Shown piece by piece: positions 34,745 through 47,009 of a stretch of 64,000 bases of DNA. How positions within the stretch are numbered: position 1 is the first letter of the stretch; each line of letters opens with the position of its first letter. A program made the translations under genes and the position numbers. Source of the DNA: Apostichopus japonicus (lineage: Eukaryota > Echinodermata > Holothuroidea > Aspidochirotida > Stichopodidae); the NCBI RefSeq assembly GCF_037975245.1, contig NC_092567.1, positions 6,067,714 to 6,131,713 on the forward strand, read 5' to 3'. Under the pieces are notes generated by a model. That model ran no database searches. It had not been told where the DNA came from and was given only the letters and a program-made list of their open reading frames with translations.

Positions 34745-36706
34745 GTAAGAAAATTTAAGAATATTTTGTAATTTGTGAAAATATTATATATTCGTGATTT
34801 TTAATAAACTGTAGAAGAAGATCTTGCAAATATATTTTTAGTGGCTCCAGATTCGCTCTGTGGAGTAAATCATTACAGATGATTCGGTGGAGCTGTGATT
34901 AAATCACTTCCCACGCACATTTACACAACAAGACCATTATACCAGTCAGAATGTGAGGGTGATTATACTACTGTTTTGTTATGTTGTCTAGATACCATGG
35001 TAACCAGAGAAGTAGACACGTATGTTGTGACGCTGTATACGAACACAATGTTGAAAAATATCACGCACATGAATAAGTTTTTTTCCTTTGGATACTGCGT
35101 CGCAGATATATATATATATGCTAAGCCTTTGTCGTATATTGCTTTCTGGATTTTTTTAAAAGCATCTTAGATGTACAGTACACTCACCTTTGGAGAAGCT
35201 GGATGATCCGTTTACAGCAATGGTTTGATGACAAGTATAACTTAACGGATGTAACATTAACATAGCTGTTAACAGTATCGACTTAATTGCCATCAAATAG
35301 CACTCAAAAGCTTTCATTAGTTTGATAATTTTTTTATAACTTGGATAGATGCTTGAACTCATTGGAAACCTGGTTGCTCTTTAACCAGCATCGGAACTTA
35401 AATAACACATCACATTTTCATAACATATATACATACTAGCTTCACCTTCTTATACATGTAGGAACTTATTCTAAAATCCTGCTGTGGCTAATACAAGCGG
35501 TCAGATTCATAGTTCCTACTATAATATTGCTAAGTATACCGTTGTTCAAATAACATGGACACCTAGAGTTTCCGTAAGAAATATATATAACTCGAACCAA
35601 TTACAAATAGAAAGCCGCATATATTTTTCATTTCATTTCCGTCATCACCAGTATAAATATGCAATATTTCAAAACAGGAGAACCAAAGACTAAGACATAT
35701 TAAAATGTGTACATTAATATGAACTTAAAGATAAGAAAGTAAAAAGTTTATATATACTTGAAAACTTATGTTACTAAAAACAATCTACAAAAAGGATTGA
35801 AGTCATTCCCGATGTTTGAATATACTTTACAGCAAAGCAAAGAAAACAAAACTGAAGGGCTTTATTCCATTTTTTTTTGGGGGGGGGGCAAGATATTAGG
35901 ATTGTTTAATTTACTATTGGCTTTAACTAAAATACCCTTAGGTGCAGGATACAGTGGATGTTCCATACGAATAGTTCAAGGCTTCTCAATATAATAGGAA
36001 TAGTCCAATCAAGACGCTTAAAGGAATAATTAGTTAACGGAAGATCTGTAAATGATGCAGATTATAATTTTGATAATTTTTAAACTTATTTAAGGTTTAT
36101 TGTTACATCATTATTGATGAAAGAATCATCTCTCGCGATGAAAATGGTATAAGTAATGCTATAACTGAAACAGCACCTTTGACGATGGTATAAGAGGGAT
36201 TTTTCTGAAATACGTTCTAAGCTGATTTACTGATACAACTGTCTGGTATAACCCCAACCAAATAGTTTTGGAAAACTCGGGCAATATGCTGATAATTTTT
36301 TGGGCACTATACTGATAGAAAAATAAAGTGCAATGTGTTTTTCAATGGTTAAACTGGTATTATTATATCATCATTATTGTAACGACTTGCCCAAAATTGA
36401 TAACCAATATGGAAGGGTTATAAGAAGGCAAATGATTTTATGTAATTGGCATGCGATGTAATAACCCAAGCATACCTATATACCTATATAATATGTACAT
36501 TCAGATGTAGGCGCGTGAAAAATTGTGGTTATATTTTGTGGGCAAGTCGTTACAGCTCTCCCAATTCAAATCGGGCCCAATGCGCATATGAGTATGCATA
36601 GCTATATAGAGACTTCAAACTAGTCTTGGTGATTTTCTACCTTTAAGATATTGACATGCAATATTCTGTTGAATATCATCATTATATTTGTTTTAAACTG
36701 TTACAG
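34745..36706. other. non-coding sequence
   Basis: No gene is supported. There is a short TA microsatellite at 35106-35119 and a G-tract at about 35879-35888. Confidence 0.45.
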
Positions 36707-36747
36707 ATCAGTGAGCTATGGGACATTAGTAGGTGATACAGGTCACG
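36707..36747 (+). CDS. candidate short exon
   Basis: Follows TAAACTGTTACAG and has possible donors at 36742 (GTCACG) or 36748 (GTAGGA). The frame compatible with 34677 reads SVSYGTLVGDTGH. At 41 nt it is too short for independent support. The 115-codon open frame at 36733-37080 downstream is AT-rich and unrecognised. Confidence 0.22.
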
Positions 36748-39178
36748 GTAGGAAAGAGCATTAACATAGGATATGATCTTCATTTCCCAGACACTCTTGA
36801 AATGTGCGCAATGTTACATATTGTCAAGTGTCTACTTTCTATCAGGCTCACAGTATACGTTAGAAAACCATGTGAGGATATTACAAAGTTTCATCACAAT
36901 GTTAACATCATCCCAAGCTTTGTAATTTTCAACTTTCTGTTGGTGCTAGAAAACTACTTTCCATATTTAACAATAAACTGTTCCTACTCCCCTCTTTCAA
37001 CGCCCTTTCATGTGATTTGGAAGTATATTAATGTGTTCCTAAAGCATCCATCACGTTGTTGTATTATGTTATTAATTTAACATGAAACGAAACCTTATAC
37101 AGTCGTCAATGTTTAGATATATGTGTACGCATTAATGAAGTGGTAATTAATGAAATTAATGAAATCACACTGTGGACATTGTTTTAATTCAGTAAACTTG
37201 AACCCAATTAAAGACAATCGGTCCTAAAAATCCATGTATTGCCTAATTATCTTAATGCTCTACTTTCTCTGGTTTTATTTGTTATTTATAAATGACCATA
37301 TCAAAGATGAAAAACAACTTCCTTGGAAATTTTAATGGAGGGGCGGGGAGTGGCTAGGTTTCCATACTAAAGTAACGATCATTATATATATATTTTTTTT
37401 AAATGTTCATTTGTCAAACAACGAGGACTTATTTGTCTCGATGTTTGTATCGTACAATACAGCATACGTCAGAAGCCCTTGTGACGAGGTATGGTACAAA
37501 TAATATGAGGTATGGTACAAATAAAGGAAACTAAATGAAGTCTCCCTTCCACGCTCGTACTCCAGCACTTTAGTCCTATATCCTTATTATTGTTATCCAT
37601 CTTTCTCCGCATGTAGACCCCTCTCTTATAGAAGATAGTATTATTGTCGTGTGAATCAATGAACATTCTCAATTTTAAAATAGAGAATATTCAGACAGAT
37701 AAATACATATAAAGCGAAATGAATCTATCGTGCTTCCAGTATCTCAGACTAAAAATGTTTTATTGGTGAAAATATCGATGCATACTTTACATATCTAGAA
37801 TCTTTACGTTGTGATGTCACTGTTCGCAGCAATACAACAGTTAGTAAATGTTACTCGGTTTTAATAGTTTGAGTTGTAATGGCATTAGAGGGATCCCTAT
37901 TGATTATATTTCATTATTGATTTAGATTAATGTATATATACGTGACTGATATGAATATGTGGGTCCAAGCAGGCTTATGAAAGGACGGATCTGGGTTTAA
38001 CTTGATCCTAAGAAACAAATGTATCGTTAGGTAGGTTTGTTAAACTTCATGTACTTTGACATACTAGGAAAATTAAAGGAGAGATGACTACTTAAAAGTT
38101 TAACTAAAAGATTCAATTTAAGGTTTTCATTTCATTTTTAAGAAACGTCCTTTTTACCATCCTCTGTAAGTACAATATTATGAATAAGCAGCAGCATTAT
38201 GATACAAAAAAGTCAACGGGGAATCTGAACTAATAATGGCTTTAAAATATTTGTAGTATTTCTTTCGTATTTTGAATAACGGCTAAATAAAAAAATTAAA
38301 AAACAGTCTCGACAAATCTCGAAGGAGCCTGGGCCCGAGGGGGGGGGGGTGTTCAAAGTACCTAGTAATGTGGTTGATTTTTTAAAATTCACCACCCGGC
38401 AAATTAACTAATATTGTGTCTTCATAATTATATTCAAGTGCTGACGATACTATAATGCAACATCCGGGCCTTGTATTCTCACATGGTCCTTATTGTTATT
38501 AGTACTCTTTGCATCAGAACCATTCAATATGTCTGCATCATATGGTATAAGAAACACTTTGATGTAGTTGAGTCCATTTACGTCCTGATTCCGAGCCTAG
38601 TGCGAGACCACTTGGTTCGAGTATGGTACTCTTGAGTCCGAACAGCGTTCTATAAAGTTTATGAGCAACCCAAACCAAGTCCGAGTCCAGCTAATATATA
38701 TAGACACAGCAATGACGAGCTCACGCGGTTTCTGCCTATACTGGTCTAATAGACACACAGGGCGTATCGGTGACATAAACCCACTCTAAATATTCCTTAA
38801 TTTACAGACCGTCGCTTCCTGGTCTAAATGTTCCTTGTCTAACGTTGAACAAAGAGGGTCTTATATAAGAAAACTGATGATGTGCGCATGTACAAACTTC
38901 CAATTAAACATACACAAACCCATGGTAAATCTAGAAAGAAACAATTTGTGCAGGGATTATTATATTTCACGTTTTTTTTTTCAATGATAACGTATCTAGA
39001 CTAGTCTATTTAATTCTCCCCTTGTGTCTCTTATTTGATGTGTTCGTCATACAACTACATTTCCCAAACTTTCATGGCTATCTCTACAAGATCAACAAAA
39101 CGATATAAACAGAATATCTAAGACGAATGGGAATGGGGGAGGGGGGGGGTTAACCAATATGATGCTTTGTGGGCTAAC
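36748..39178. other. non-coding sequence with an E4 empty-site paralogue
   Basis: No gene is supported. About 37880-38010 is similar to the two E4 flanks joined together. G-tracts lie near 38340 and 39141. Confidence 0.45.
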
Positions 39179-39814
39179 CAAGGGCGGCGGAAGCACTTTT
39201 AATCTGGGGGGGCACCGACATCAAAGGGCACTTTGCAGAAATTCGATTAGACTGATGCAGCCTTATATTTAGTACCCTTTATAACTCTTATTGTATTATC
39301 TTATTTGCGTATACACATCACTCCATCAACACCCCCCCCCCCCTCAAGGAAAATATGCATACTAGCACTGCAATGTGCAAATTGGGAAACAAGTAACAAG
39401 TTTTCTTTTGAGACAAAATGAGGTGAAATCATGCTAGTTGCTAATGTAGGAATCTTCCGAATTAGAGTTTATTTCTTGTTAATATCTTAACAATTTTTTC
39501 CATTCGAAATAGCTTTGAGTTTGACCCACAGAAATTCATTAAAAGTCAGGGGCGTAGCCAGGATTTGCAAAGTTGTATGCGCGACTATCTGAGCGGAGCG
39601 CCACCATCGGTTGGCGCGGAGCGTACAAGAAATTTTTATTTACAAACCCCTCAGATGGCCGGAAACGGCCCTTCCCGAGTGTTCATTCTGGTTCCCTGGC
39701 CTCTTGCTAACTTGAGACACCTCAATTTTTATGTAGAAAAAGGGCACATTTTTAACCTGAGGAAAAGTGGGGGGGGCACGTGCCCCCTGTGCCCCCCCGG
39801 TTCCGCCGCCCTTG
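39179..39814. mobile_element. hAT-type MITE, 636 bp, with 8-bp target duplication
   Basis: The ends are CAAGGGCGGCGGAA (left) and the inverse TTCCGCCGCCCTTG (right). GGGCTAAC lies at 39171-39178 and again at 39815-39822, a perfect 8-bp duplication as made by hAT transposases. The interior has no transposase. It includes a C-tract (about 39332-39343), a GGGGCGTAGCCAGG motif (39549) and a GAGCGGAGCGCCACC segment shared with 55.2 kb. The frames at 39565-39923 are repeat-derived. Confidence 0.88.
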
Positions 39815-39928
39815 GGGCTAACCAATATAATGCTTTATTTTTGCAATGACATCGATACATCCACGATGTTCTGGGGTCTATCTTTGAATACTGCCCTCTT
39901 TTCCATTCTCGTGAGAAGTTCATCGTTA

Positions 39929-40057
39929 TGACGTCACTCAGTGTTTGACGACGTCACTCAGTGTTTAACGACCTCACGCAGTGTTTGATGACGTGACTCA
40001 GTGTTTTTAATGACGTCACTCAGTGTTTGATGACGTCACTCAGTGATTGATGACGGG
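39929..40057. repeat. 20-bp minisatellite with CRE-like cores
   Basis: About 6.5 units of TGATGACGTCACTCAGTGTT with small changes. Three units keep a perfect TGACGTCA palindrome (39929, 40011, 40031). Such octamers can bind CREB/ATF proteins. Whether these do is unknown. Confidence 0.9.
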
Positions 40058-40319
40058 TTTAAAACTAACTTTGTCTTCCCTATAAAGCTGATGTATATAC
40101 TCATGTTATTAAGTCAGTGCATCTTACATTGACGAGTCTGTCTCCTTTATTGACTTTAGTGTGTTCAATGTAGATGTGCGTTTACCTGCCAGGAATAGTT
40201 TACTGTGATATTTGTGAAGATGTATCATTCTTACTTATATATCGTTTGTTCGCCATATTATATTTTCCTGAAATTCCATTTCAAAATCTCACGAAATGTA
40301 ATATTTCTCTTCCTTTCAG
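40058..40319. other. non-coding sequence
   Basis: AT-rich and ending in a pyrimidine tract before the next candidate exon. Confidence 0.4.
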
Positions 40320-40355
40320 ACCTGTGACGGTAAGGGCAATCTTCCAGGAGAAGAG
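40320..40355 (+). other. splice-flanked 36-nt segment, uncertain exon
   Basis: CTCTTCCTTTCAG precedes it and GAAGAG|GTAAGA follows, both near consensus. Two frames are open (TCDGKGNLPGEE or PVTVRAIFQEKR), so the coding frame cannot be decided. The downstream segment at 43513 (after CTCTTGTTTAG) gives a stop within 17 codons in every frame. Confidence 0.25.
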
Positions 40356-43300
40356 GTAAGAGAGACACAGATTCATGGTCATGTAAATTATTAACGGTAA
40401 TTTTGATAACAGACAAAGAGGTATAACTAAATGTGAAAAAAAATAAGACAAAGGAGTATTATATATTGTTTCTCATCAGGGGAAAAGATTTATAATTATC
40501 GTGTATCGAACAGGGAATTCAAATAGCCCAGTTACAAGTTTATGCCTCGTAATGATGATAGCACTGTTTACAATGTCAAGTTTAGATGCGGCCTAAATAA
40601 TCTTACTTCCGCACACACGGTCAAAGTAATGCTAAACTAAGAAACGGATAGACTTTAAAATAAGTTTAGTCAGGTGTTATGGTGTGTTACAAGCCTCATA
40701 CAATATTGAAATATAACTTTTAAGCGGTAAATCCCCTCCCGCCGGTAGATGCTTCATGATTATTTTATTTCACTCTGCTTTAGTGCATATCATAATTCGT
40801 TATCAATACCAAAAGTATCAAAGAAGATATTTATAAATTTCTTGTAGAAAATTCTTTGTTTATTAATTTTTACGTGAATTTTTTTCACAGTTTATTAACC
40901 GTGAAAGGAACTGATAAAAAAAAAAAAAAAAAAAAAAACATTTGGAATTTCACTTTTATAGGGTAACAGTTTTCTCTACACACAAAGTTCTAACTGTAGA
41001 AGTCTATACTCAAATCTCCCATAAATCTCTATTCCGGTATTTTTTAATATAATAAAATCATTCCCTTTGATCGGGGAGGGGTTGGGGATTGTTTAGGAAG
41101 GTATTCGTTGGGTAATAGCACCATGAATCATTGTGAAACGAGAGCATACACTGTGTCATAAAATCACTAACTCGGAGCGAACTGTTGTTATATGACATAT
41201 AAAGAAACTAGTAAAAGGGAACGGTTGATGTTTAGTGACTGAGTGATGACGTCATACCGTAATCCCTTACAGAGTGGATTAAATGGAGGAGGGGTGCATC
41301 AAGTAAGTTCCAGTTCGGGTCCGTGTATATAAAAGACATGATAGCAACGGCGTATGTAGCTAACGACACTATAGTGATTTGGATGAAGCTGCGTGCATGA
41401 GAGTTGACTCTCTTCCAACATAAACTTAAAAAATACATTTATTGATCGATATACTTCCCAAATGTGTGTCAGTTCAAAGCCTCAAGTAAGTTTTCGAGAT
41501 GGTTTACGCTGGTTCATATCTCAATTATTTTACTATTTATTAGCACAACCCTGGTACAGTTAATTTTTTCACGGTGGTTTTTATATATATATTTTTTTTT
41601 GCAATATGAAATTTAATTTCTGAATATTGTACCAAACCTTCTAATGTTAGTCAAAATGAACTAGCAATGAATTGCAATTATACATATTTTGACACTATAT
41701 TTTATTTAAAAAAATAAATGAAAACATTGATCATTAACATGTCGTTGCCTAAACACATTTACAAACAGGTGACACATATAACACCAACTAAGGAGGTTCC
41801 ATGTTGCTTTTTATTTCAATTTGTTACATTATATGTCTGGCTTATCCAGCTAACAAATAATGTTGTTATGGGCGTTTAGTATAATGTCAACGTTTGTTCA
41901 GAATGAACATGAAAGCTGATTTCAAGGCACGTGTTATCTTTCTTCGTAGGGCTCATTTTAATTACTTGCAAATACGACGTTACAGTACAAGTGCAGCTAA
42001 GGTGTATTAATGCTACATTAGCATTGTATATACATTGTACTAAGGGAAATTGTGTGTGTACTCACCATGCAGGCGACGGATGAGTTGACGTGATGAAGTA
42101 TTTCTCCTGAAAGGCAGAAAACTAGCGTCTCGTAGTTCCATTGTTTCAAGGCTGTGGGAGGGAGGATTCGTCCGACTAAGTTGTTTAAAACTAGAGTATG
42201 TTAACCAAAGTTAAATGAAAAAGTTAAATTAACAACACCTCATCCCTCTTCATGGACGTCTTTTATCCACCAACTTTCTTCGGCGAAGTTAAGAAGTCAC
42301 TCATAGTTAAAATCGTTGTAATACATCTTGACATATAGGGTCTGTAGAAATATTGGGCCAAACGGTAAGGTGTTACCATGGAGATACAGGAACAATATCA
42401 ATTAATAACCTAGATCTATAGCTATTTTCATGTTCATGCATAAAGGATGCAAATTGCCCTTGGATGTCGAACGTTAACCCGTCAAAATGTTAACAATACT
42501 TACATAAACAGCGGTCAGTTTAATGGATCAAACTCAGGTTACCTTCAGAACGGAGTACATTGGTCATTTTAACACCTTAAGAATGCTGCACTATTCACCA
42601 TCTCCTGAACTCTTACCTTTCTATTGCATAATTACATGAGCCAATGTCCAATTTGATTTGGCTCCTACATTTGTGAATTCTTAAGAAAAACACATAATGA
42701 GAGATGAGTGACCTGGATATGGTTCTGTAACGATTAAATTAATGTTTGAAAGGTATTGTCGAACTTTCATAACAATGAGAATGTTAAACTTTACAATATA
42801 ATTGAAAATGGATACTCAGCTTGACTGGATCAGCTTATAAACAGGACGGAACATTTCCCTTTATCGCACCGATGTGTGATAGTACATTGGGTTGCATTGA
42901 TTGAGTCATCGTGATATCAAGGGGAAATTCCCTGAATAGGTCATTTGATTGTTACCGGCAGGGAAGAGGGTGGGATGTGGCGATTAGTGAACTGATTCTT
43001 GTACAGTAATCCTATTTTACACGTAAACCTTTTATATAGATTGGGAAAGGATTATATCCTCTTGCTATGAGTCAATATGGGTTGACATATGCTATTCATT
43101 TTGTTATTTATATACATATTTGGAATATTTCAAGCAAACAGCAGAACGTTTTTATAGAATTCAATCTTCACAAATCCTTTCGAGCATGGAATCAGAGCGA
43201 CCACATCATAGGTGCCCATGGTTGCATGGATTAAGCTTTCATGTGTATATCATGTTCAGTACTAAAATATTTGCAAGACGTACTCGTTAGGAATCCCTAA

Positions 43301-43512
43301 TATAATAACTGAAATAATAATAATGAACAGGACAACAATTTCCAAGACATTTGAAACATGAAGTTTTATGTCACATGACTCGATTTATCTGAAATAACAC
43401 TTTAAATATGGATGCATATGATGATTTACAACATTTAACTATATACTGCATTGTCTTTGTTTATGTGTTATCTTATGCATATTCATTACTTATATTTTTC
43501 CTCTTGTTTAGG
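40356..43512. other. non-coding sequence
   Basis: No gene is supported. A 23-nt poly(A) tract lies at 40916-40938 and a TGACGTCA at 41247. Confidence 0.45.
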
Positions 43513-44052
43513 GATTCCATTACAAGAGTTACCAGTTAGGCTTGGCGAGTAGGCGCAAGTAACTGTAAGTCAATACAGCTGAATACTCTCTACCATAGTA
43601 TTTAAACTTGTATTTGTTTACAGTGATTGTCGGCTAACTTTAGTTGTAAAATCTTCATATATTAATATTAATCTCCATCAGTAACCATAATTTGTATTCC
43701 GATATCTGTGATTATCTATTTTATCTGGTCACTAACACCATCTGCCTCAACTATACTTGGTTTTATTATATATTTCATAAACAAAGCTGATCCCTTATTA
43801 AATGTATGGATAATGAGTAATAAGTTACTTCCATTAACAAAAACATCGTTCGCTTGCTTCCCGTGTTGCAGTGTTTTGTTTAGCCGATGGGTTAAATTAC
43901 TTATTGGATCGTGGTATTGTTGGCGCTTTTTTCCAGGAGGAGGAGTATGCTTAGGTATCACTTCCCCATTATTCTACTAATAAGTATACTTTTTGACCAA
44001 TTATTATGATACCAATATAACCTGATATATATCATTTTATCTTTATTTTACA

Positions 44053-44141
44053 GCTCAATGCAAACTGCATGTTCATCTGGCGTTGCCAATTATCAGCAGG
44101 ACCATGACGTCATTCACTCAATTCTAAAATTGATGCAGTAA
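44053..44141 (+). other. possible 3'-terminal exon start
   Basis: TTATTTTACAG precedes the segment. Two frames stay open for 23 and 28 codons and end in TAA near 44127 and 44139. An AATAAA lies at about 44397. This could be the end of the transcript hinted at upstream, but the frame is ambiguous and no family is recognised. Confidence 0.22.
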
Positions 44142-46109
44142 TTTTAGTGAGAAAGAATCTAATAAAAATTTAGGTTGTAAAACTGTTAATATCTCCCAAA
44201 TACTACAAACAGTGCCAGTTAGAGCTCCAGTATAATACACATGTAACTAGTCCAGTATTATTGTGACGTCATCAAATGCCTATATTCTCAAGACAATGTA
44301 ATGGTTACTTGATGAAGACTGTAACTTTGACATTCATTGTAAATGGATCTTGTAGAGAGGTATGGTTGTACAAATAATATTAATAATTCCATATACAATA
44401 AAGAAGTGAAATTGGAAAGAGTTCTGTTTAATTTAAATTTGTTTTAAAGGATTACTTACGGCGGAATTTCAGTTTTTAATTGTTATAATCCAAAAAGGAG
44501 TGTTATTAACTTTTATGGTTCATCGACGACATCCATCAACCACTACTGTATAGGAGACTATATTTTCTTGGATATCAACTATTGAGAGAAGGAAGAAAGA
44601 GAGCACAATCCCGATCTTACTCTCTGTGTGTACGTGGAGGGGCGAGTGGGGTGTGAAGGGGAGGGTGTTGGAGGGGTAAGGTTAGACCTACCACATTGGT
44701 GATCAAGTAGATGTTATAGTAGTTATTTGCACCACCACCAAAACGCTAATTTGTAGAACGGGAATTAAACGGTAATGTGCATGTATTATTTTCTAATTTT
44801 GTTTTTTCCTAATATGTAACAAAGTTATCGTTACTTTTGTAAATTAAGAGAAAGGTTTGTTTACCTACTCGTGTGTCCCCTTTGCTACTCAGAAAATTAA
44901 TTACACGTCTAATTATGTTAACATTTCTAAACTTATTATTTTAAGCAGACATGTTTGGAATGCTTTGGTTAAAATATGTACATACTGTATCCACATACAC
45001 TGGGAGTGCATGATTAAACTTGTCTTCGTTCTTCCTTCTACTAAATGTTGATGTAAACTGTGACGTATCGCTTACGTAATGTCTAAAATCTAACAAAGAA
45101 TAGAGCCACATTATTTGTGTCAATGTTAAGACTAAATGACATTCATTGGTTATCTACAATATCATTGTGTCATTAAAATCGATCTACAAGAACTTAGAGG
45201 TGATATTAATCAATATCTGTGACATGTTTTTTTCTTCATTTCTTTCTGTTCCTATGAATTATCGTTCTCAACATGAAGACAATAATATGACGTCATATTA
45301 TATGATTTAAAATAACAAATGTATATTCTGTATATTACGTAACTGAGACTTCAATAACTTCAACTATCAATACTTTAATTTTATTATTCTATTATTATTA
45401 TTTTAAGCTTCGCTTTATTATCGTTTATATTGATTTATAATATGTTTGTTTCAAATCATCATTTTAATAATTTATTTTGTTATCAATTTTACCTAATATC
45501 CTATTTGTTGTATTAAATGATCCCATCAGCGCACGAAGAATATAACATGAACGCTCAAAATAGTTCACCGACAAACAAACATACAACAGTTTATATTTAG
45601 TGTTAACACTAACTCTTCGCAAATAACAGTCAAGTTAAGGATGCTTTGATCATGCGCAGTTAGTTAAATCTCTCCAGGTATGATTCAATGACGTCAATAT
45701 AAGATTAATAACATTACTACAGAAATTAATCAGATAGACATGTTTCCATTATTGTTAGCGCTTTTAATGGAATTCATATTATTTTTCATTTGCTTACTTT
45801 TACATTATAAAAAGTGTCTGTTAAAGTGTTCCTTACGTTTTGACTCAAAAGAGACTGTAACGTCGATAACCTTAACAAGTTTGTAACAAAAGTGAACTTG
45901 AAGCAAACAGGTGTGATGTCATAGCAGGTGTGATGTTAGATGATGTCAAGTGTGATGTCACTGACAGCAAAATGTTATTTTTTTCATGTTTTAACTTCCT
46001 TGGTTTAACTTTGGGTTGGAAAAGATTCCAACTTTGTTTTAGGGAATGTGACAATGACGATACATAGTTTAGTACATACCAATTTTGAAAAAGAAAATTA
46101 GACTCCCCC
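44142..46109. other. non-coding sequence
   Basis: No gene is supported. There are TGACGTCA palindromes at 44264, 45288 and 45689. A short GTGTGATGTCA tandem cluster lies at 45908-45965. Sequence at 45060-45150 resembles 56627-56710. Confidence 0.45.
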
Positions 46110-46114
46110 TTTAT

Positions 46115-46500
46115 CGAAGGCAAAGAGAACCTATGCGATATTGAAGTCGTGTGTCTGTGTGTGCTTCTGTGACAAAGGCTTGGGTCCGCGATAACTCAAC
46201 AACGGAGTGATGGATATTTGTCATACTTGCTAAATGTAGATGTATTTTAGTAAAGAAGGTATGCCCTATTTGTTAGCACTGACTTTATGAATTTAATGAG
46301 GTTATGCACTCCTGGACCCGATCTTGTGGGCCCCAATATTTTTGGGAACGTTTATGCGCAAAGTTTTATTGGGCCCAACTTTTGGGAACGGGCAACATTT
46401 TATATTGCAATAACTCCACAACCTTCAAGTACATCAGATTGTATCCAAACTTGGAATACAGTTGTTGGTTAATAGCTGGTACATGTGGCCATAAATAGTA
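46115..46500. repeat. dispersed repeat related to 30548-31090
   Basis: It shares GAAGGCAAAGAGAACCTATG then CGAT, GTGTGTCTGTGTGTG and CGATAACTCAACAACGGAGT with the repeat in E4 (CGAAGGCCGAGTAACCTATG, CGATATCTCAACAACGACAC). The overlapping short frames are not genes. Confidence 0.6.
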
Positions 46501-46834
46501 TGATTCCGTATTGGGTGATGACGTAAAACACTTTAATATTCCACTAATCAAGGAACAATAGTGACCGTTGGACTCTTGTTAATATTTCATCTTCTTCATT
46601 TACCTTCCGTTGTTATTATGGTCCTAAATCAAGCCATGGCTGTTAAGACAATACGATCACGTGAGCTTACATTATTTACCAAGATTGCATAAGATAATAA
46701 CGCTGGTAATTTTCTGTACATTTAGTAATCATGAAAAACAATGTTATGCTCTCTGTATTTCATTTTTCGTTTTTATTTTACTGCATCTTTTAAAGTTTCT
46801 ACTTGTTTGTGAGATTAAAGGAGAATCAAACCCA

Positions 46835-47009
46835 ACGATCATTTTAATATCATGTGATAGGTAAGCTACCGATCATATTAATATGACATGATAGGTAAGC
46901 TATCGATCATATTAATATTACGTGATAGGTAAGCAATCGATCATATTAATATTACATGATAGGTAAGCTATCGATCATATTAATATTACATGATAGGTAA
47001 GCTTTCGGC
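46835..47009. repeat. 34-bp tandem repeat
   Basis: Five units, with GATAGGTAAGC at 46856, 46890, 46924, 46958 and 46992 (exact 34-bp spacing). The unit also contains the palindrome ATCGAT and ATATTAATAT. Units 3-5 are nearly identical. Confidence 0.92.

Noticed and set aside
36733-37080. 115-codon plus-strand frame
   Set aside because: AT-driven hydrophobic composition with no recognisable motif. It overlaps a better splice-bounded short segment in another frame.
46835-47009. CRISPR-like array
   Set aside because: Units are contiguous with no unique spacers and the genome is eukaryotic, so it is an ordinary minisatellite.
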